Below are positions 15,769-23,874 of a stretch of DNA of 64,000 nt, piece by piece. A program made the position numbers and the translations under genes. This DNA comes from DASPWW01 sp963841715. Its GTDB lineage: Bacteria; Actinomycetota; Thermoleophilia; Solirubrobacterales; 70-9. Location: the NCBI GenBank assembly GCA_963841715.1, contig CAWJDP010000005.1, positions 62,001 through 126,000 of the forward strand. Direction: 5' to 3'. Every line of letters begins with the position of its first letter. The stretch's first letter is position 1. The notes beneath the pieces were generated by a model, which saw nothing but the letters and a program-made list of their open reading frames with translations, was not told the origin of the DNA and made no database searches.

Positions 15769-16984
15769 CCTTCAGCGCCTTGTTTTGAGTGCTGCCGGGG
15801 CCACCGCTCGGGGTGAAGGTGATCGCGGCCTTGACCTTGACCTTGTGCTTGTGCTTCAGCTTCTTCTTGGCGGTCTTGGTCAGCTTCAGCTTCACCTTGA
15901 TCGTGCCTGCGTCGCTCGCTGTCTTGCTCGAGGGCTTCAGCAGGAGCTTCTTCGCCGCATTCTTGTCGCGAATGTCGACTGTGCCCGCGCCGGGGACAGT
16001 CACGCTCACCTTCTTGCCCTTCACTTTCCCGATCGTGAACGCGGCCCCCTTGTCGAGGAAGGAACGCACGTCCACCGTCGCGTCGCCGGGCGCGAGGCGC
16101 GGCTGTGGGCTTGACACCTCCTGCTGCGCGTTCGCCTTCGGGACGTTGAGGCTCCAGCTTAGGCCGGCGCCGTTGTCTTGAAACACGGTGCAATCGCAGG
16201 TGTCGGAAAGCGGTGACCCGTCAATCCTTGCCCAGAGCCCGGGAGGTACGGCTCCGTCTCCGGGACGGCCGTCCCAGAAGGTTTCCACGTAGTGGGAACT
16301 GGGCCCCTCCCCCGGCGTGAACCCGATAGTCCGCCCGGTGGGCGAGTTGTTCGCGTTCTCTGTGCAGAACACACCACCGGTGCTGGGGTTCACGGCCCCG
16401 TACCCGAAGTCAGTGTTGGCCAGGTAGCAGTCCGCCGCCTTGTAAAGCGTCACGTCAACCGCGTTTATTGTCGAGTTCAGGACCGTGATCTGGCTCGCGT
16501 ATGTCTGCGACCCGGTTACGTACGTGGAGCGCTCGCGCACCGACACGCCGCTGGCGCCGGCGTTCGCCGTTGTGACCACGGTGAACGGGTCAGACGCTGT
16601 TCCGGACCCCGTGACGGGAGTCTGGCTCGCGGGGGAGAACGGCGTCCAGGCCGAGAAGCCGTCGGCCGCGGTGTCGTCGTGATTCGCGAAGTCCGGCGAG
16701 TAGACGGTCCCGTTGACCTTGAGGAACGTCCCGCAATCGCCGGGGCTTGTGTCGGGCGGATAGAAGCTGAAATCCGTGTCCTGGCTCAGCTTCACCTGGC
16801 AACTCAAATCGTTGCCCAAAGTGATGCTCTCGAAGGGCCCGGGCGAGCTGATGGTCTGGGACAGGACATTTGCGGCCGCGCCAGTTGGCAGCGTGAGCGC
16901 CGCCATGGCGATCACGAGGGAGGGACCGATCGCCAGGCGGCCAAGCCGAAACTTCCCACGGCAGGCTTTCCTTCGCATCCCCAT
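15758..16984 (-). CDS. Secreted protein with C-terminal Lys-rich Ig-like module
   Basis: 408 residues with a signal peptide (RLAIGPSLVIAMAALTLPTG, cleavage near AAANV). The middle, about residues 40-290, is rich in Thr, Ser, Asp and Gly with several Cys, and I do not recognise it. The last 100 residues form a module beginning FTIGKVKGKKVSVTVPGAGT and ending in a strongly basic stretch (KKKLKHKHKVKVKAAITFTP). A clear homologue of this module ends the NHL protein at 25969-27561. The basic end may bind the cell wall or other polyanions (inference). The start at 16984 could also be ATG 16978 two codons in. Confidence 0.75.
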   Translation of the reverse strand: MGMRRKACRGKFRLGRLAIGPSLVIAMAALTLPTGAAANVLSQTISSPGPFESITLGNDLSCQVKLSQDTDFSFYPPDTSPGDCGTFLKVNGTVYSPDFANHDDTAADGFSAWTPFSPASQTPVTGSGTASDPFTVVTTANAGASGVSVRERSTYVTGSQTYASQITVLNSTINAVDVTLYKAADCYLANTDFGYGAVNPSTGGVFCTENANNSPTGRTIGFTPGEGPSSHYVETFWDGRPGDGAVPPGLWARIDGSPLSDTCDCTVFQDNGAGLSWSLNVPKANAQQEVSSPQPRLAPGDATVDVRSFLDKGAAFTIGKVKGKKVSVTVPGAGTVDIRDKNAAKKLLLKPSSKTASDAGTIKVKLKLTKTAKKKLKHKHKVKVKAAITFTPSGGPGSTQNKALKVKK

Positions 16985-17195
16985 TAGACCCCCTCGGCTT
17001 CAGTAACTTCTGACTAGTCGAAGCTTGAGTCATATCACGCGAAGCGCTTCGAGTTGCTGAATCGTCGATGCCAGTGGAGCAGAAATGCGCCTGGCACCGG
17101 GCGGCGCATCGCCAACTTAGACAGGAGCCCGCGCCACCCCACGAGGGTTAGGGACGGCCGCCCAACAGTGATCGTCCGGTGACCTAGGTAGCGGA

Positions 17196-17268
17196 TGGGC
17201 GGTGCCGGGCTCGAACCAGCGACCTCCTGCTTGTAAGGCAGGCGCTCTCCCAACTGAGCTAACCGCCC
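17196..17268 (-). tRNA. tRNA-Val (anticodon UAC)
   Basis: Minus-strand cloverleaf: acceptor GGGCGGU/ACCGCCC with discriminator A, D arm GCUC...GAGC, anticodon stem CCUGC/GCAGG with loop CU-UAC-AA, T arm with GGUUCGAGC. No CCA is encoded. The 16985-17195 stretch on its 3' side shows nothing else that I can support. Confidence 0.97.
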
Positions 17269-17377
17269 GGGGAGCGCAGTTTACGGCTCCAGCATGGGCG
17301 AATCGCCGCGTTGCTTGGCACCCTCCGCGGGCTTTGTCCAGTCGGCCGATTCCGCCGTGGTGCCCATTCGGCCCAGT

Positions 17378-17513
17378 TCAAGGCCCGGTCGTACTCCGCT
17401 CGGGTCGCCCCGGCGAGCCGGCGAGCCGCTCACGGCACTTCGATGCCTTGGCGTAGACGTCGAGGCTGAACGCCGCCCCACTGTGGCCTAGCTGGCTACT
17501 GATAGCTGCGATC
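17378..17513 (-). pseudogene. C-terminal scrap of a tyrosine recombinase (phage-type integrase)
   Basis: The minus-strand frame ending at TGA 17378 reads IAAISSQLGHSGAAFSLDVY then AKASKCRERLAG. This carries the LGHS box and the catalytic-Tyr region (LDVYAKA) of integrases. The preceding catalytic Arg/His boxes are absent and the frame upstream is unrelated, so only about 45 codons remain. It lies 110 bp from the tRNA-Val gene, a usual attachment-site class, but on the 5' side. The rest of 17269-17717 contains no other gene that I can support. Confidence 0.6.
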
Positions 17514-17717
17514 GAGACGGGTGCCGTCGAAACGGAGTCCCTGTATGCGGGACGCGGCGAGGCCGTTCCGGGGCTCAGAGGTAGTCTGAGGCTGACCCGC
17601 AAGAAGATGATCGTGCGGCGCGGGGCCCCTTGCCCTCGCCTGGGCGCGATACTGCTGGGCGATGCTGCAGGAGAACGTCCAGATCGTGTGGGGCGTGCGA
17701 GCACCGATCGCGGTCTC

Positions 17718-18158
17718 ATGTGGGATGCCATGCGACTGATCAGGTGGAGCCGCCGCCACATTCGATTTGTGATCCCGCTCGCGGGGTTGGTGGTGCTCGT
17801 CGCGGGCGGTGCGGCGGCGGCGATCGAAAGCGACACGATCGACGGCTTCTGGCAGGGAGCTTGGTGGGCGCTAGCTCTGATGATGACTGTTGGGTTCGTC
17901 GGATCGGAGCCGCTGACGACGGGTGGAAAGGTGATTTCAGCGGTGCTGATGGTCACCGGGTTCGCGCTGCTCGCCACAGTGACCGCGACGATTGCCTCAA
18001 TCTTCGTCCGGGAGGAGGAACAGCCGCAAGAGCGCGCGGTGCAGACCCTTGAGAACCGCGTGCTCGCTGAGGTTCGTGAGGTCAACGAGCGCTTGCGGCG
18101 GCTTGAAGAACGCCTCGATGAGCGGGGCGGTCAGGCGAGCACTCCGCGCCGGCGATAG
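17718..18158 (+). CDS. Two-TM ion channel-like protein with an altered selectivity filter
   Basis: About 146 residues from ATG 17718 (ATG 17730 also possible; the frame extends to 17607 without support). It has TM1 (FVIPLAGLVVLVAGGAAAA), a pore helix and filter segment (WWALALMMTVGFVGSEPLTT), TM2 (VISAVLMVTGFALLATVTAT) and a charged C-terminal coiled coil (LENRVLAEVREVNERLRRLE). The layout is that of KcsA-like Ion_trans_2 channels. Where K channels have TVGYG, this one has TVGFV, so K selectivity is doubtful. It is likely a homo-oligomeric membrane channel. A clean terminator follows at 18280-18313. Confidence 0.8.
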   Translation: MWDAMRLIRWSRRHIRFVIPLAGLVVLVAGGAAAAIESDTIDGFWQGAWWALALMMTVGFVGSEPLTTGGKVISAVLMVTGFALLATVTATIASIFVREEEQPQERAVQTLENRVLAEVREVNERLRRLEERLDERGGQASTPRRR

Positions 18159-18279
18159 GCGGGTACGACTTCGATGTGGAGCAGGCGCGACAGCGACATG
18201 CTCGCGCGCGTTTACGTTTAAGGTGCGGCATGCGCGATGGAATGTCGGACCGACGGTGCGCGCCGACGGCGTCGATCGG

Positions 18280-18313
18280 CGTAGGTGGTGTGCGACACGC
18301 CTACGCGTTTTTT
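18280..18313 (+). terminator. Rho-independent terminator after the channel gene
   Basis: CGTAGG...GTGT-gcg-ACAC...CCTACG forms an interrupted but strong stem (18280-18305), followed by TTTTTT (18308-18313). It lies about 120 bp after the channel stop. The remainder of 18159-18474 is without recognisable genes. Confidence 0.8.
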
Positions 18314-18474
18314 ATGCCGCGGCGAAGTGGGCATATAAAGGCCACCGATTGGCCGGCGTGAACGTAGCCCGATCCGGGAAAGGCAGGGGGCGAATCGTGG
18401 AAGGGGAAGATCGTGGGGATATGCGAGTTAGGGCAGGAGGAGGCGCGACGCTGAATACGGGGTTTCGCTTGAGC

Positions 18475-19359
18475 ATGAGGTCCCGCACGACGCTCGCGAT
18501 TGCCGCTGCGCTCGTCGCTGTGAGTGCGGCCTTCTGCGCGGGGTCCAGCCGTGCTGACGCTCCGCACAAGCGGGTCGTCAACGGCTCCCTCGCCCGATAC
18601 GCGGACGCCCCGTGGGCGGTCTATCTGCCGCATGTGGGATGCACCGGATCGGCGATCAATGCCTACTTCGTCCTAACCGCGGCGCACTGCCTGAGGCACC
18701 ACCGCACGCCCAAGAGTGTCAGGTACGGCAATACGAACAAGAACCGCGGCGTGCGTGACCGGGTTAAGTGGTCGATCTGGAACCAGGACTACAAGAGCCA
18801 GCAGGGGGGAAACGACTTCGGACTGATTCGCGTGAAGCACCCGCTCCGTACCTACCCGATCGGGCTCAACGTCGTCCAAAACCTCGCGGTCGGCCTGAAG
18901 CTCTTCGCCTGGGGCTGGGGCGACACCTCGTATGGCCGCGGTTACTACCCGAAGCGCCTCTATTGGGGAGCCGTGGATCTCTATCCCTACACGAGCTGCG
19001 ACGCCGTATTGCCCGACCAGCTGAGCCCTGGAGAACTGTGCGCCGGCAACGTACAGACTCATACCGACACGTGCCCTGGAGACTCTGGCGGGCCGTTGAC
19101 CTACCGATACGGGCCCGACGCGGTCGAGGTTGGTGTCACGAGCTGGGGCACGAAGCGCTGCGGTATCCCCGGATTGGGCGCATACGAAAGCGTCGCCCAC
19201 AGCGCCTGGCTTTGGAAATGGGTCAGCTTTTACGGGATTCAAAAGCGAAGGACGGGCAAGCGACCAAGCGGGCGGAAGGCCTTCGCGGCGACGCCGACGC
19301 ATACGCGGCCGAGCAAGCCCCCCGCCACCGGCGCGGTCGGCGTGCCACATTCCCAGTAG
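18475..19359 (+). CDS. Secreted trypsin-like serine protease (S1A)
   Basis: About 294 residues from ATG 18475; ATG 18421 would only lengthen the n-region of the signal peptide (TTLAIAAALVAVSAAFCAG). The mature enzyme starts near RVVNGSLARYADAPWAVYLP, comparable with the IVGG activation site of trypsins. The catalytic His is in FVLTAAHC, the Asp in NDFGLIRV and the Ser in TCPGDSGGPL; all three are present. Paired cysteines fit the fold. A basic, Pro/Thr-rich tail of about 40 residues follows the domain. Substrate unknown; an exported protease is expected. Confidence 0.92.
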   Translation: MRSRTTLAIAAALVAVSAAFCAGSSRADAPHKRVVNGSLARYADAPWAVYLPHVGCTGSAINAYFVLTAAHCLRHHRTPKSVRYGNTNKNRGVRDRVKWSIWNQDYKSQQGGNDFGLIRVKHPLRTYPIGLNVVQNLAVGLKLFAWGWGDTSYGRGYYPKRLYWGAVDLYPYTSCDAVLPDQLSPGELCAGNVQTHTDTCPGDSGGPLTYRYGPDAVEVGVTSWGTKRCGIPGLGAYESVAHSAWLWKWVSFYGIQKRRTGKRPSGRKAFAATPTHTRPSKPPATGAVGVPHSQ

Positions 19360-19537
19360 CGCGCCTTGGTCCAAAGAGCGAGCGCGCTTCGCAACTCGCG
19401 CCATTGCCGGCGCCTCAGTCTGGGCATGTCGGGGCCCGGAGTTCCGTTCCGAGATGAGCCCCCCGGTCCGTCAAGGCGCCCGCCGCACTAGCCTGGGTGT
19501 CGAGCGGCCGCCCGCCGCAGCGAATAGCGTGCCCGGC

Positions 19538-20290
19538 ATGGACCTCGGCCTGGAGGGTCGGACCGCAATCGTGATCGGCGCGAGCGGCGGCATCGGCCGT
19601 GCCTGCGCGGCGGCGCTCGCGCGCGAGGGCGCCGGCGTCGCGCTCGTCAGCCGCTCGCGCAAGCGGCTCACCGAGGCCGCGAACGAGATCGACGGCGAGA
19701 CCGCGGTGTTCGAGGCCGACACCGAGGACCTCGAGCGCCTCGGGGCGCTGCCCGGCGAGGTCAGCGACGCGCTTGGACCCGTCGAGATCCTCGTCCTCAA
19801 CACGGGCGGCCCGCCGTTCGGGGGCGTCTTCGACAACGACCTCGAGCAGTGGGAGACGGCGTACCGCTCGCTGGTGCTCGCGCCCCTCGTCCTCGCCGAG
19901 TCCGCGCTCCCGAGGATGCGCGAGCGCAAGTGGGGTCGGATCGTCAACGTCTCCTCGAGCTCGGTCCGCGAGCCGATCCCCGGCCTCGCGCTCTCGAACG
20001 CGAACCGGATGGCGGCGGTCGGGCTCCTGAAGACGCTCGCGAACGAGGTCGGCTCCGACGGGATCACGGTCAACACCGTCGCCACGGGCCGGTTCGCCAC
20101 CGAGCGGCTTGCGGACACGAACGGCTCGCTCGAGCCCGCCGAGGAGGCGGCGAAGCAGCAGGTGCCGACGGGGCGACTCGGCCAACCCGAGGAGTACGGC
20201 GACCTCGTCGCGTTCATCTGCTCCGAGCGCGCCGCGTACCTGAACGGGGCCGTGATCCCGCTCGACGGCGGGCTCCTGCGCTCTGTCTGA
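19538..20290 (+). CDS. SDR-family oxidoreductase with atypical active site
   Basis: 250 residues from ATG 19538 (the longer frame upstream is not needed). GASGGIGRACAAALAREGAG is the Rossmann TGxxxGIG equivalent, and LVLNTGGPPFG corresponds to the NNAG loop. The catalytic segment reads IVNVSSSSVREPIPGLALS then NANRMAAVGLLKTLANEVG. The usual Tyr and Lys of YxxxK are replaced (S...R by position). A subgroup of 3-oxoacyl-ACP-reductase-like SDRs shows this pattern. The C-terminus ICSERAAYLNGAVIPLDGGL is standard. Reaction unknown and possibly weak. Confidence 0.88.
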   Translation: MDLGLEGRTAIVIGASGGIGRACAAALAREGAGVALVSRSRKRLTEAANEIDGETAVFEADTEDLERLGALPGEVSDALGPVEILVLNTGGPPFGGVFDNDLEQWETAYRSLVLAPLVLAESALPRMRERKWGRIVNVSSSSVREPIPGLALSNANRMAAVGLLKTLANEVGSDGITVNTVATGRFATERLADTNGSLEPAEEAAKQQVPTGRLGQPEEYGDLVAFICSERAAYLNGAVIPLDGGLLRSV

Positions 20291-20302
20291 TCCCGGCCCG
20301 GG

Positions 20303-21064
20303 CTACGCCGTCGCGGCGCCGAGCCCGCCGCGGCGCGAGCGCACGATCAGCATCCACGCCGCGCCGACGAGAATCATCCCAACGCTGATCAGCTGCGGCT
20401 GCGTGAGGCCCAGGAACACGTCCTCGTTGCGGCGGATGAACTCGACGAGCAGGCGCTCGGCCCCGGCAAGGATGAGATACAGGGCGAACAGGATCCCGGG
20501 TCTGAACCGGTCCCGGAGCCGCCACAGCACGATCGCGACGATCCCCATCGCGACCGTCTCGTAGACCGGCGTCGGGTGGACGGGCGTCGTCGTCGGAACG
20601 GTGCCGTGCGGGTAGGACATCGCCCACGGCCCGTCCCATGGGGTCCCGTAGTCGCCGTCGCCCGATACCTGGCAGCCAATCCTCCCGATCGCGTAACCGA
20701 GTGCGAGCGGAGCAGCCGCCAGGTCGAGCAGCGCGAGGCCGAGCATCCCCCGCCACGCCGCCCACAGGCAAACGGCAATCGCGCCTCCGATCGCGCCGCC
20801 GTACCAGACGAGCCCCCTACCCGAGAACAGGTTGCCGAGCAGGTCGTGGGAGACCGTGTCCCAGTTCTGGAGCAGGTAGTCGAAGCGCGCGCCGATGACC
20901 CCGCCGATCAGCGCCGCGAGCAGCAGCTCATACGCCCAGTCGGCCGGGCGGCCGAGCTCGCCCAGCCGCCGTCCGGCGAGCGCGCCGGCGGCGAGGAAGG
21001 CGAGCGCGAAGCAGATCCCGAACGTCTGCAGCGTCAGGGGTCCGAGGTGGATCTCGGGCTGCAC
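20303..21064 (-). CDS. lgt: Prolipoprotein diacylglyceryl transferase
   Basis: 253 residues with about seven membrane segments. The enzyme transfers diacylglycerol from phosphatidylglycerol to the lipobox Cys of prolipoproteins, at the outer face of the membrane. Characteristic elements are GPLTLQTFGICFALAFLAAG, GARFDYLL, LVWYGGAIGGAIAV, the signature GRIGCQVSGDGDYGTPWD (variant of GRxGNFxNxE), HPTPVYE and LLVEFIRRNEDV. It is convergent with the SDR gene, 12 bp between stops. Confidence 0.92.
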   Translation of the reverse strand: MQPEIHLGPLTLQTFGICFALAFLAAGALAGRRLGELGRPADWAYELLLAALIGGVIGARFDYLLQNWDTVSHDLLGNLFSGRGLVWYGGAIGGAIAVCLWAAWRGMLGLALLDLAAAPLALGYAIGRIGCQVSGDGDYGTPWDGPWAMSYPHGTVPTTTPVHPTPVYETVAMGIVAIVLWRLRDRFRPGILFALYLILAGAERLLVEFIRRNEDVFLGLTQPQLISVGMILVGAAWMLIVRSRRGGLGAATA

Positions 21065-21086
21065 GCGAAGATCGTATTCGGCGCAA

Positions 21087-21150
21087 TCAGTTCCAGTCGG
21101 TGACCGGCCGCGGGCGGCCGATCAAGAAGCCCTGCGCGTTCGAGCTGGTT
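21087..21150 (-). pseudogene. Possible C-terminal scrap of an EAL domain
   Basis: Minus-strand frame SSNAQGFLIGRPRPVTDWN ending at TGA 21087-21089. The AQGFLIGRP segment is typical of the last strand/helix of EAL phosphodiesterases, but nothing upstream continues the domain. Too short for certainty; the rest of 21065-21248 is blank. Confidence 0.3.
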
Positions 21151-21248
21151 TCCGGCGTCCGAGGCCCTCGAGCCCGTAGGGGCTTGAACGAACTTAGGGA
21201 GAACCTCGCCGGCGAGTCAAGCGACACCCGCGCTGGGCCGTTGCCGCT

Positions 21249-21698
21249 CTACGACTCGGTGATCCGGAACACAGGGTGCTTGGGGGCGATCGCGCGCAGC
21301 TCCTCCTCGCTCGACTCCGGCCCGACGCCTTCGAAGAACGCGCCGATCTCCCATTTCCAGCGCCGCAGGTACTCGCGCAGGATCGCCGGCCGCTCCTCCT
21401 CGGGCAGCTCGACCGCGGTGAACTCCTCCGCGCGCCGCCCCGCGAGCAGCCTGCCCGCGCCGCCGCTGGCGCGGAGGTTGCGGACCCACTGCGTGTCGCC
21501 ACGCGGCGCAACCAGGTACCGCGCGCCCTTGAGGGGCAGGGGATTGACGGGCGTGCGCCGCGGCTCGCCGCTCTTGCGCCCCGGGACCTCGAGAACGCGA
21601 GAGCCGGCGACGCTGATCCCGAGCCGCGTAAGGCCCGCGACCATGCGGTCGGCGACCTGCCGCTGGAACCAGCCGGGACGGTTGTAGCTCTGCGCCAT
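21249..21698 (-). CDS. Deazaflavin (F420)-dependent nitroreductase family protein
   Basis: 149 residues from ATG 21698 (MAQSYNRPGW); an in-frame start at 21710 is less likely. VLEVPGRKSGEPRRTPVN, YLVAPRGDTQWVRNLRASGG and the C-terminal KHPVFRI are typical of the Ddn/Rv3547 family, split-barrel proteins that use coenzyme F420 to reduce quinones and nitro-compounds. It is 32 bp downstream of a small gene on the same strand, possibly one operon. F420 biosynthesis genes are not in the window. Confidence 0.88.
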   Translation of the reverse strand: MAQSYNRPGWFQRQVADRMVAGLTRLGISVAGSRVLEVPGRKSGEPRRTPVNPLPLKGARYLVAPRGDTQWVRNLRASGGAGRLLAGRRAEEFTAVELPEEERPAILREYLRRWKWEIGAFFEGVGPESSEEELRAIAPKHPVFRITES

Positions 21699-21729
21699 AT
21701 CTCGTCTCAACGCACGCCCGCCGGGATGC

Positions 21730-22017
21730 TCAACCCGTCTGCGTGTTGTGGATCTTGAACGATGTCTCCTCGGGCGGGTTCGGGAAGCCGTCGTCGCCGA
21801 GGCCCTCGAGGCCGGGCATCAGCGTCTCGTCGCGGAAATTCTCCCAGCTGTCCTTCGAGTCCCAGATCGCGATGACGATCCAACCGTCGTCGGTCTCGCC
21901 GGCGAAGTGGAACGTCTGGCCCTCCGGAAGCCCGTCGGGCGGATGGACGACGGCGATCGTCGCCTCGTAGTCCTCCTTGCTGCCGTCCTTGAACCGATGC
22001 GTGATCGCGTACGCCAT
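21730..22017 (-). CDS. Small dimeric alpha/beta-barrel (antibiotic monooxygenase-like) protein
   Basis: 95 residues with AGGAGG directly before ATG 22017. HRFKDGSKEDYEATIAVVHP, TFHFAGETDDGWIVIAIWDS and WENFRDETLMPGLE are the layout of ABM-like ferredoxin-fold proteins. Function unknown. It lies directly downstream (28 bp) of tRNA-Glu and upstream of the F420-type oxidoreductase, on the same strand. Confidence 0.75.
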   Translation of the reverse strand: MAYAITHRFKDGSKEDYEATIAVVHPPDGLPEGQTFHFAGETDDGWIVIAIWDSKDSWENFRDETLMPGLEGLGDDGFPNPPEETSFKIHNTQTG

Positions 22018-22044
22018 GGGACACCTCCTGGTCGGATACCCAAA

Positions 22045-22118
22045 TGGCCCCGGCGGGAATCGAACCCGATCTCTTCCAGCTTGAAAGGCTGGCGTGCTGA
22101 CCGTTACACCACGGGGCC
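22045..22118 (-). tRNA. tRNA-Glu (anticodon UUC)
   Basis: Minus-strand cloverleaf with acceptor GGCCCCG/CGGGGCC, discriminator A, anticodon stem CCAGC/GCUGG with loop CU-UUC-AA, and T arm with GGUUCGAUUCC. CCA is not encoded. It lies 20 bp beyond the argF stop codon. Confidence 0.97.
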
Positions 22119-22138
22119 CGGAGCCCCGAGTGTAGGGC

Positions 22139-23026
22139 TCAGTCGAGGAGCATCTCCAGCAGCGCCTTCTGGGAGTGGAGCCGGTTCTCGGCCTGATCCC
22201 AGACCGCGGAGCGATCGCCGTAGAGCACGCCCTCGGTGATCTCCTCCCCGGGATGCGCGGGGAGGCAGTGAAGCGCGATCGCGCGATCGCTCGCCGCGGC
22301 GAGCAGCTCCTCGTTGAGCTGATACGGAGCCAGCGTCTCGCGGCGGCGCTCCGCCTCGGCCTCGTCGCCCATGCTCACCCAGACGTCGGCGTAGACCGCG
22401 TCGGCGCCCGCCACCGCCTCGGCGGGGTCCGTCGTCACCGCGGCGAGATCGGGTTCGAGCCCGTGACCCTCGGGCGCGGCGACGACGACCTCGAGCCCGG
22501 CGGTGCGGCCGAGGATCGCGAGCGAGCGGGCGACGTTGTTGCCGTCGCCGACGAACGCGACCCGCATCCCCTCGAGCTCGTCGCCGAAGCTCTCGTGCAG
22601 CGTCATCAGGTCGGCGAGCGCCTGGCAGGGATGGTGGAGCGGCGTCAGCGCGTTGATCACCGGGACGTCGGAGCCCGCGGCGAGCTCGTCGACGCTCTCG
22701 TGCGATCCCGAGCGGACGACGATCGCGTCGACGTAGCGCGAGAGCACGCGCGCCGTATCGCCGATCGACTCGCCGCGGCCGAGCTGGAGCTCGTCGCTAC
22801 GCAGCACGATCGGCGTCCCGCCGAGCTCGACGATCCCGACCTCGAACGAGACCCGGGTCCGCGTCGAGGGTCGCTCGAAGATCAGCGCGATGTTGCGACG
22901 CGCGAGCGCGCCTCTTCCCTCACCGCCCTCGCGGCCAGCCTTCAGCTCCGACGCGCGGTCGAGCAGCGCCGAGAGCTCGTCGGCGGAGAGCTCCTCGCCG
23001 GTCAGGAAGTGGCGGACCCGGGGCAT
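22139..23026 (-). CDS. argF: Ornithine carbamoyltransferase
   Basis: 295 residues. The enzyme condenses ornithine and carbamoyl phosphate to citrulline in arginine synthesis. IFERPSTRTRVSFEVG is the carbamoyl-phosphate loop (STRTR), HHPCQALADL supplies the HPxQ motif, and ALHCLPAHPGEEI the HCLP motif with the catalytic Cys. VWVSMGDE corresponds to the ornithine-binding DxxxSMG loop. No other arg genes lie near, so the gene stands alone between tRNA-Glu and a divergent EEP-family gene. Confidence 0.95.
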   Translation of the reverse strand: MPRVRHFLTGEELSADELSALLDRASELKAGREGGEGRGALARRNIALIFERPSTRTRVSFEVGIVELGGTPIVLRSDELQLGRGESIGDTARVLSRYVDAIVVRSGSHESVDELAAGSDVPVINALTPLHHPCQALADLMTLHESFGDELEGMRVAFVGDGNNVARSLAILGRTAGLEVVVAAPEGHGLEPDLAAVTTDPAEAVAGADAVYADVWVSMGDEAEAERRRETLAPYQLNEELLAAASDRAIALHCLPAHPGEEITEGVLYGDRSAVWDQAENRLHSQKALLEMLLD

Positions 23027-23052
23027 TGGAAGCGGTCGATACTACGCACCGC

Positions 23053-23874
23053 ATGCAGATCCGCGTGATGTGCTGGAACCTCTTCCACGGACGGGACGCG
23101 CCGCCCGACCCGGCGCTGTTCACGCTGCGCTCGAAGCTGCTGCGGATCACCGAGCGCGACGCCACCCACGTCCAGGTCAACCGCGACCTGCGCGCCGACT
23201 TCTCGCAGCTGATCGCGAACGCGGGGTGGGACCTCGCGCTGCTGCAGGAGTGCCCGCCGAGCTGGGGCAGGCGGTTGGCGACCGCCTGCGCCGCCGAGGG
23301 CCACCGCGTGCTCACCGCGCGCAACCTGATCCCGCCGGTCCAGGGGTTCCTGCACAAACTCAATCCTGACCTCTCGGGATCGTGGGAGGGCGGCTCGAAC
23401 CTCACCCTCGTCAGGGGGGCCCGCATCGCCGAGCGCCGCGAGCTCGTTGTCCAGCGCCGCCCCGAGCTTCGGAAGATGGCGTTCAGCCGCCTCGACTCCG
23501 GGCTCTGCGTCGCGAACCTGCACGCGAGCAACGACGACCCGCCGCGCGCGACGCCCGAGGTCCGCCGCGCGGCGGAGACCGCTGTCGAATGGGCGGAGAA
23601 CGCGCCGTTGATCATCGCCGGCGACTTCAACCTCCAGCCGCTCGACACGGAGATCTTCGACGAGCTCGATCAGCGCTTCGGCCTGCGCGCGCCGACGACG
23701 CCGCGCGCGATCGACCACGTGCTCGCGCGGGGACTCGAGATCGTCGAGCCGCCGCGGCAGTGGCCGGCCGAGGCGCGGGAGATCCCCGGTGACCATGGCG
23801 GCCTCAAGCTGCGCCTCTCCGACCACGCGCCTGTCGAGGGACTGTTCGCGACGCCTACTTCTTCTTCCGCTTGA
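23053..23874 (+). CDS. Endonuclease/exonuclease/phosphatase (EEP) family protein
   Basis: About 273 residues from ATG 23053 (MQIRVMCWNLFHG). Metal and active-site motifs of the EEP fold are in order: CWNLFHG, LLQECPPSW, LHASNDD, IIAGDFNLQP, RAIDHVL and GLKLRLSDHAPV (the final SDH). No signal peptide, so it is cytoplasmic. The substrate could be DNA or a phosphoester; it cannot be told. The 3' end overlaps the convergent beta-helix gene by 20 bp. Confidence 0.87.
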   Translation: MQIRVMCWNLFHGRDAPPDPALFTLRSKLLRITERDATHVQVNRDLRADFSQLIANAGWDLALLQECPPSWGRRLATACAAEGHRVLTARNLIPPVQGFLHKLNPDLSGSWEGGSNLTLVRGARIAERRELVVQRRPELRKMAFSRLDSGLCVANLHASNDDPPRATPEVRRAAETAVEWAENAPLIIAGDFNLQPLDTEIFDELDQRFGLRAPTTPRAIDHVLARGLEIVEPPRQWPAEAREIPGDHGGLKLRLSDHAPVEGLFATPTSSSA

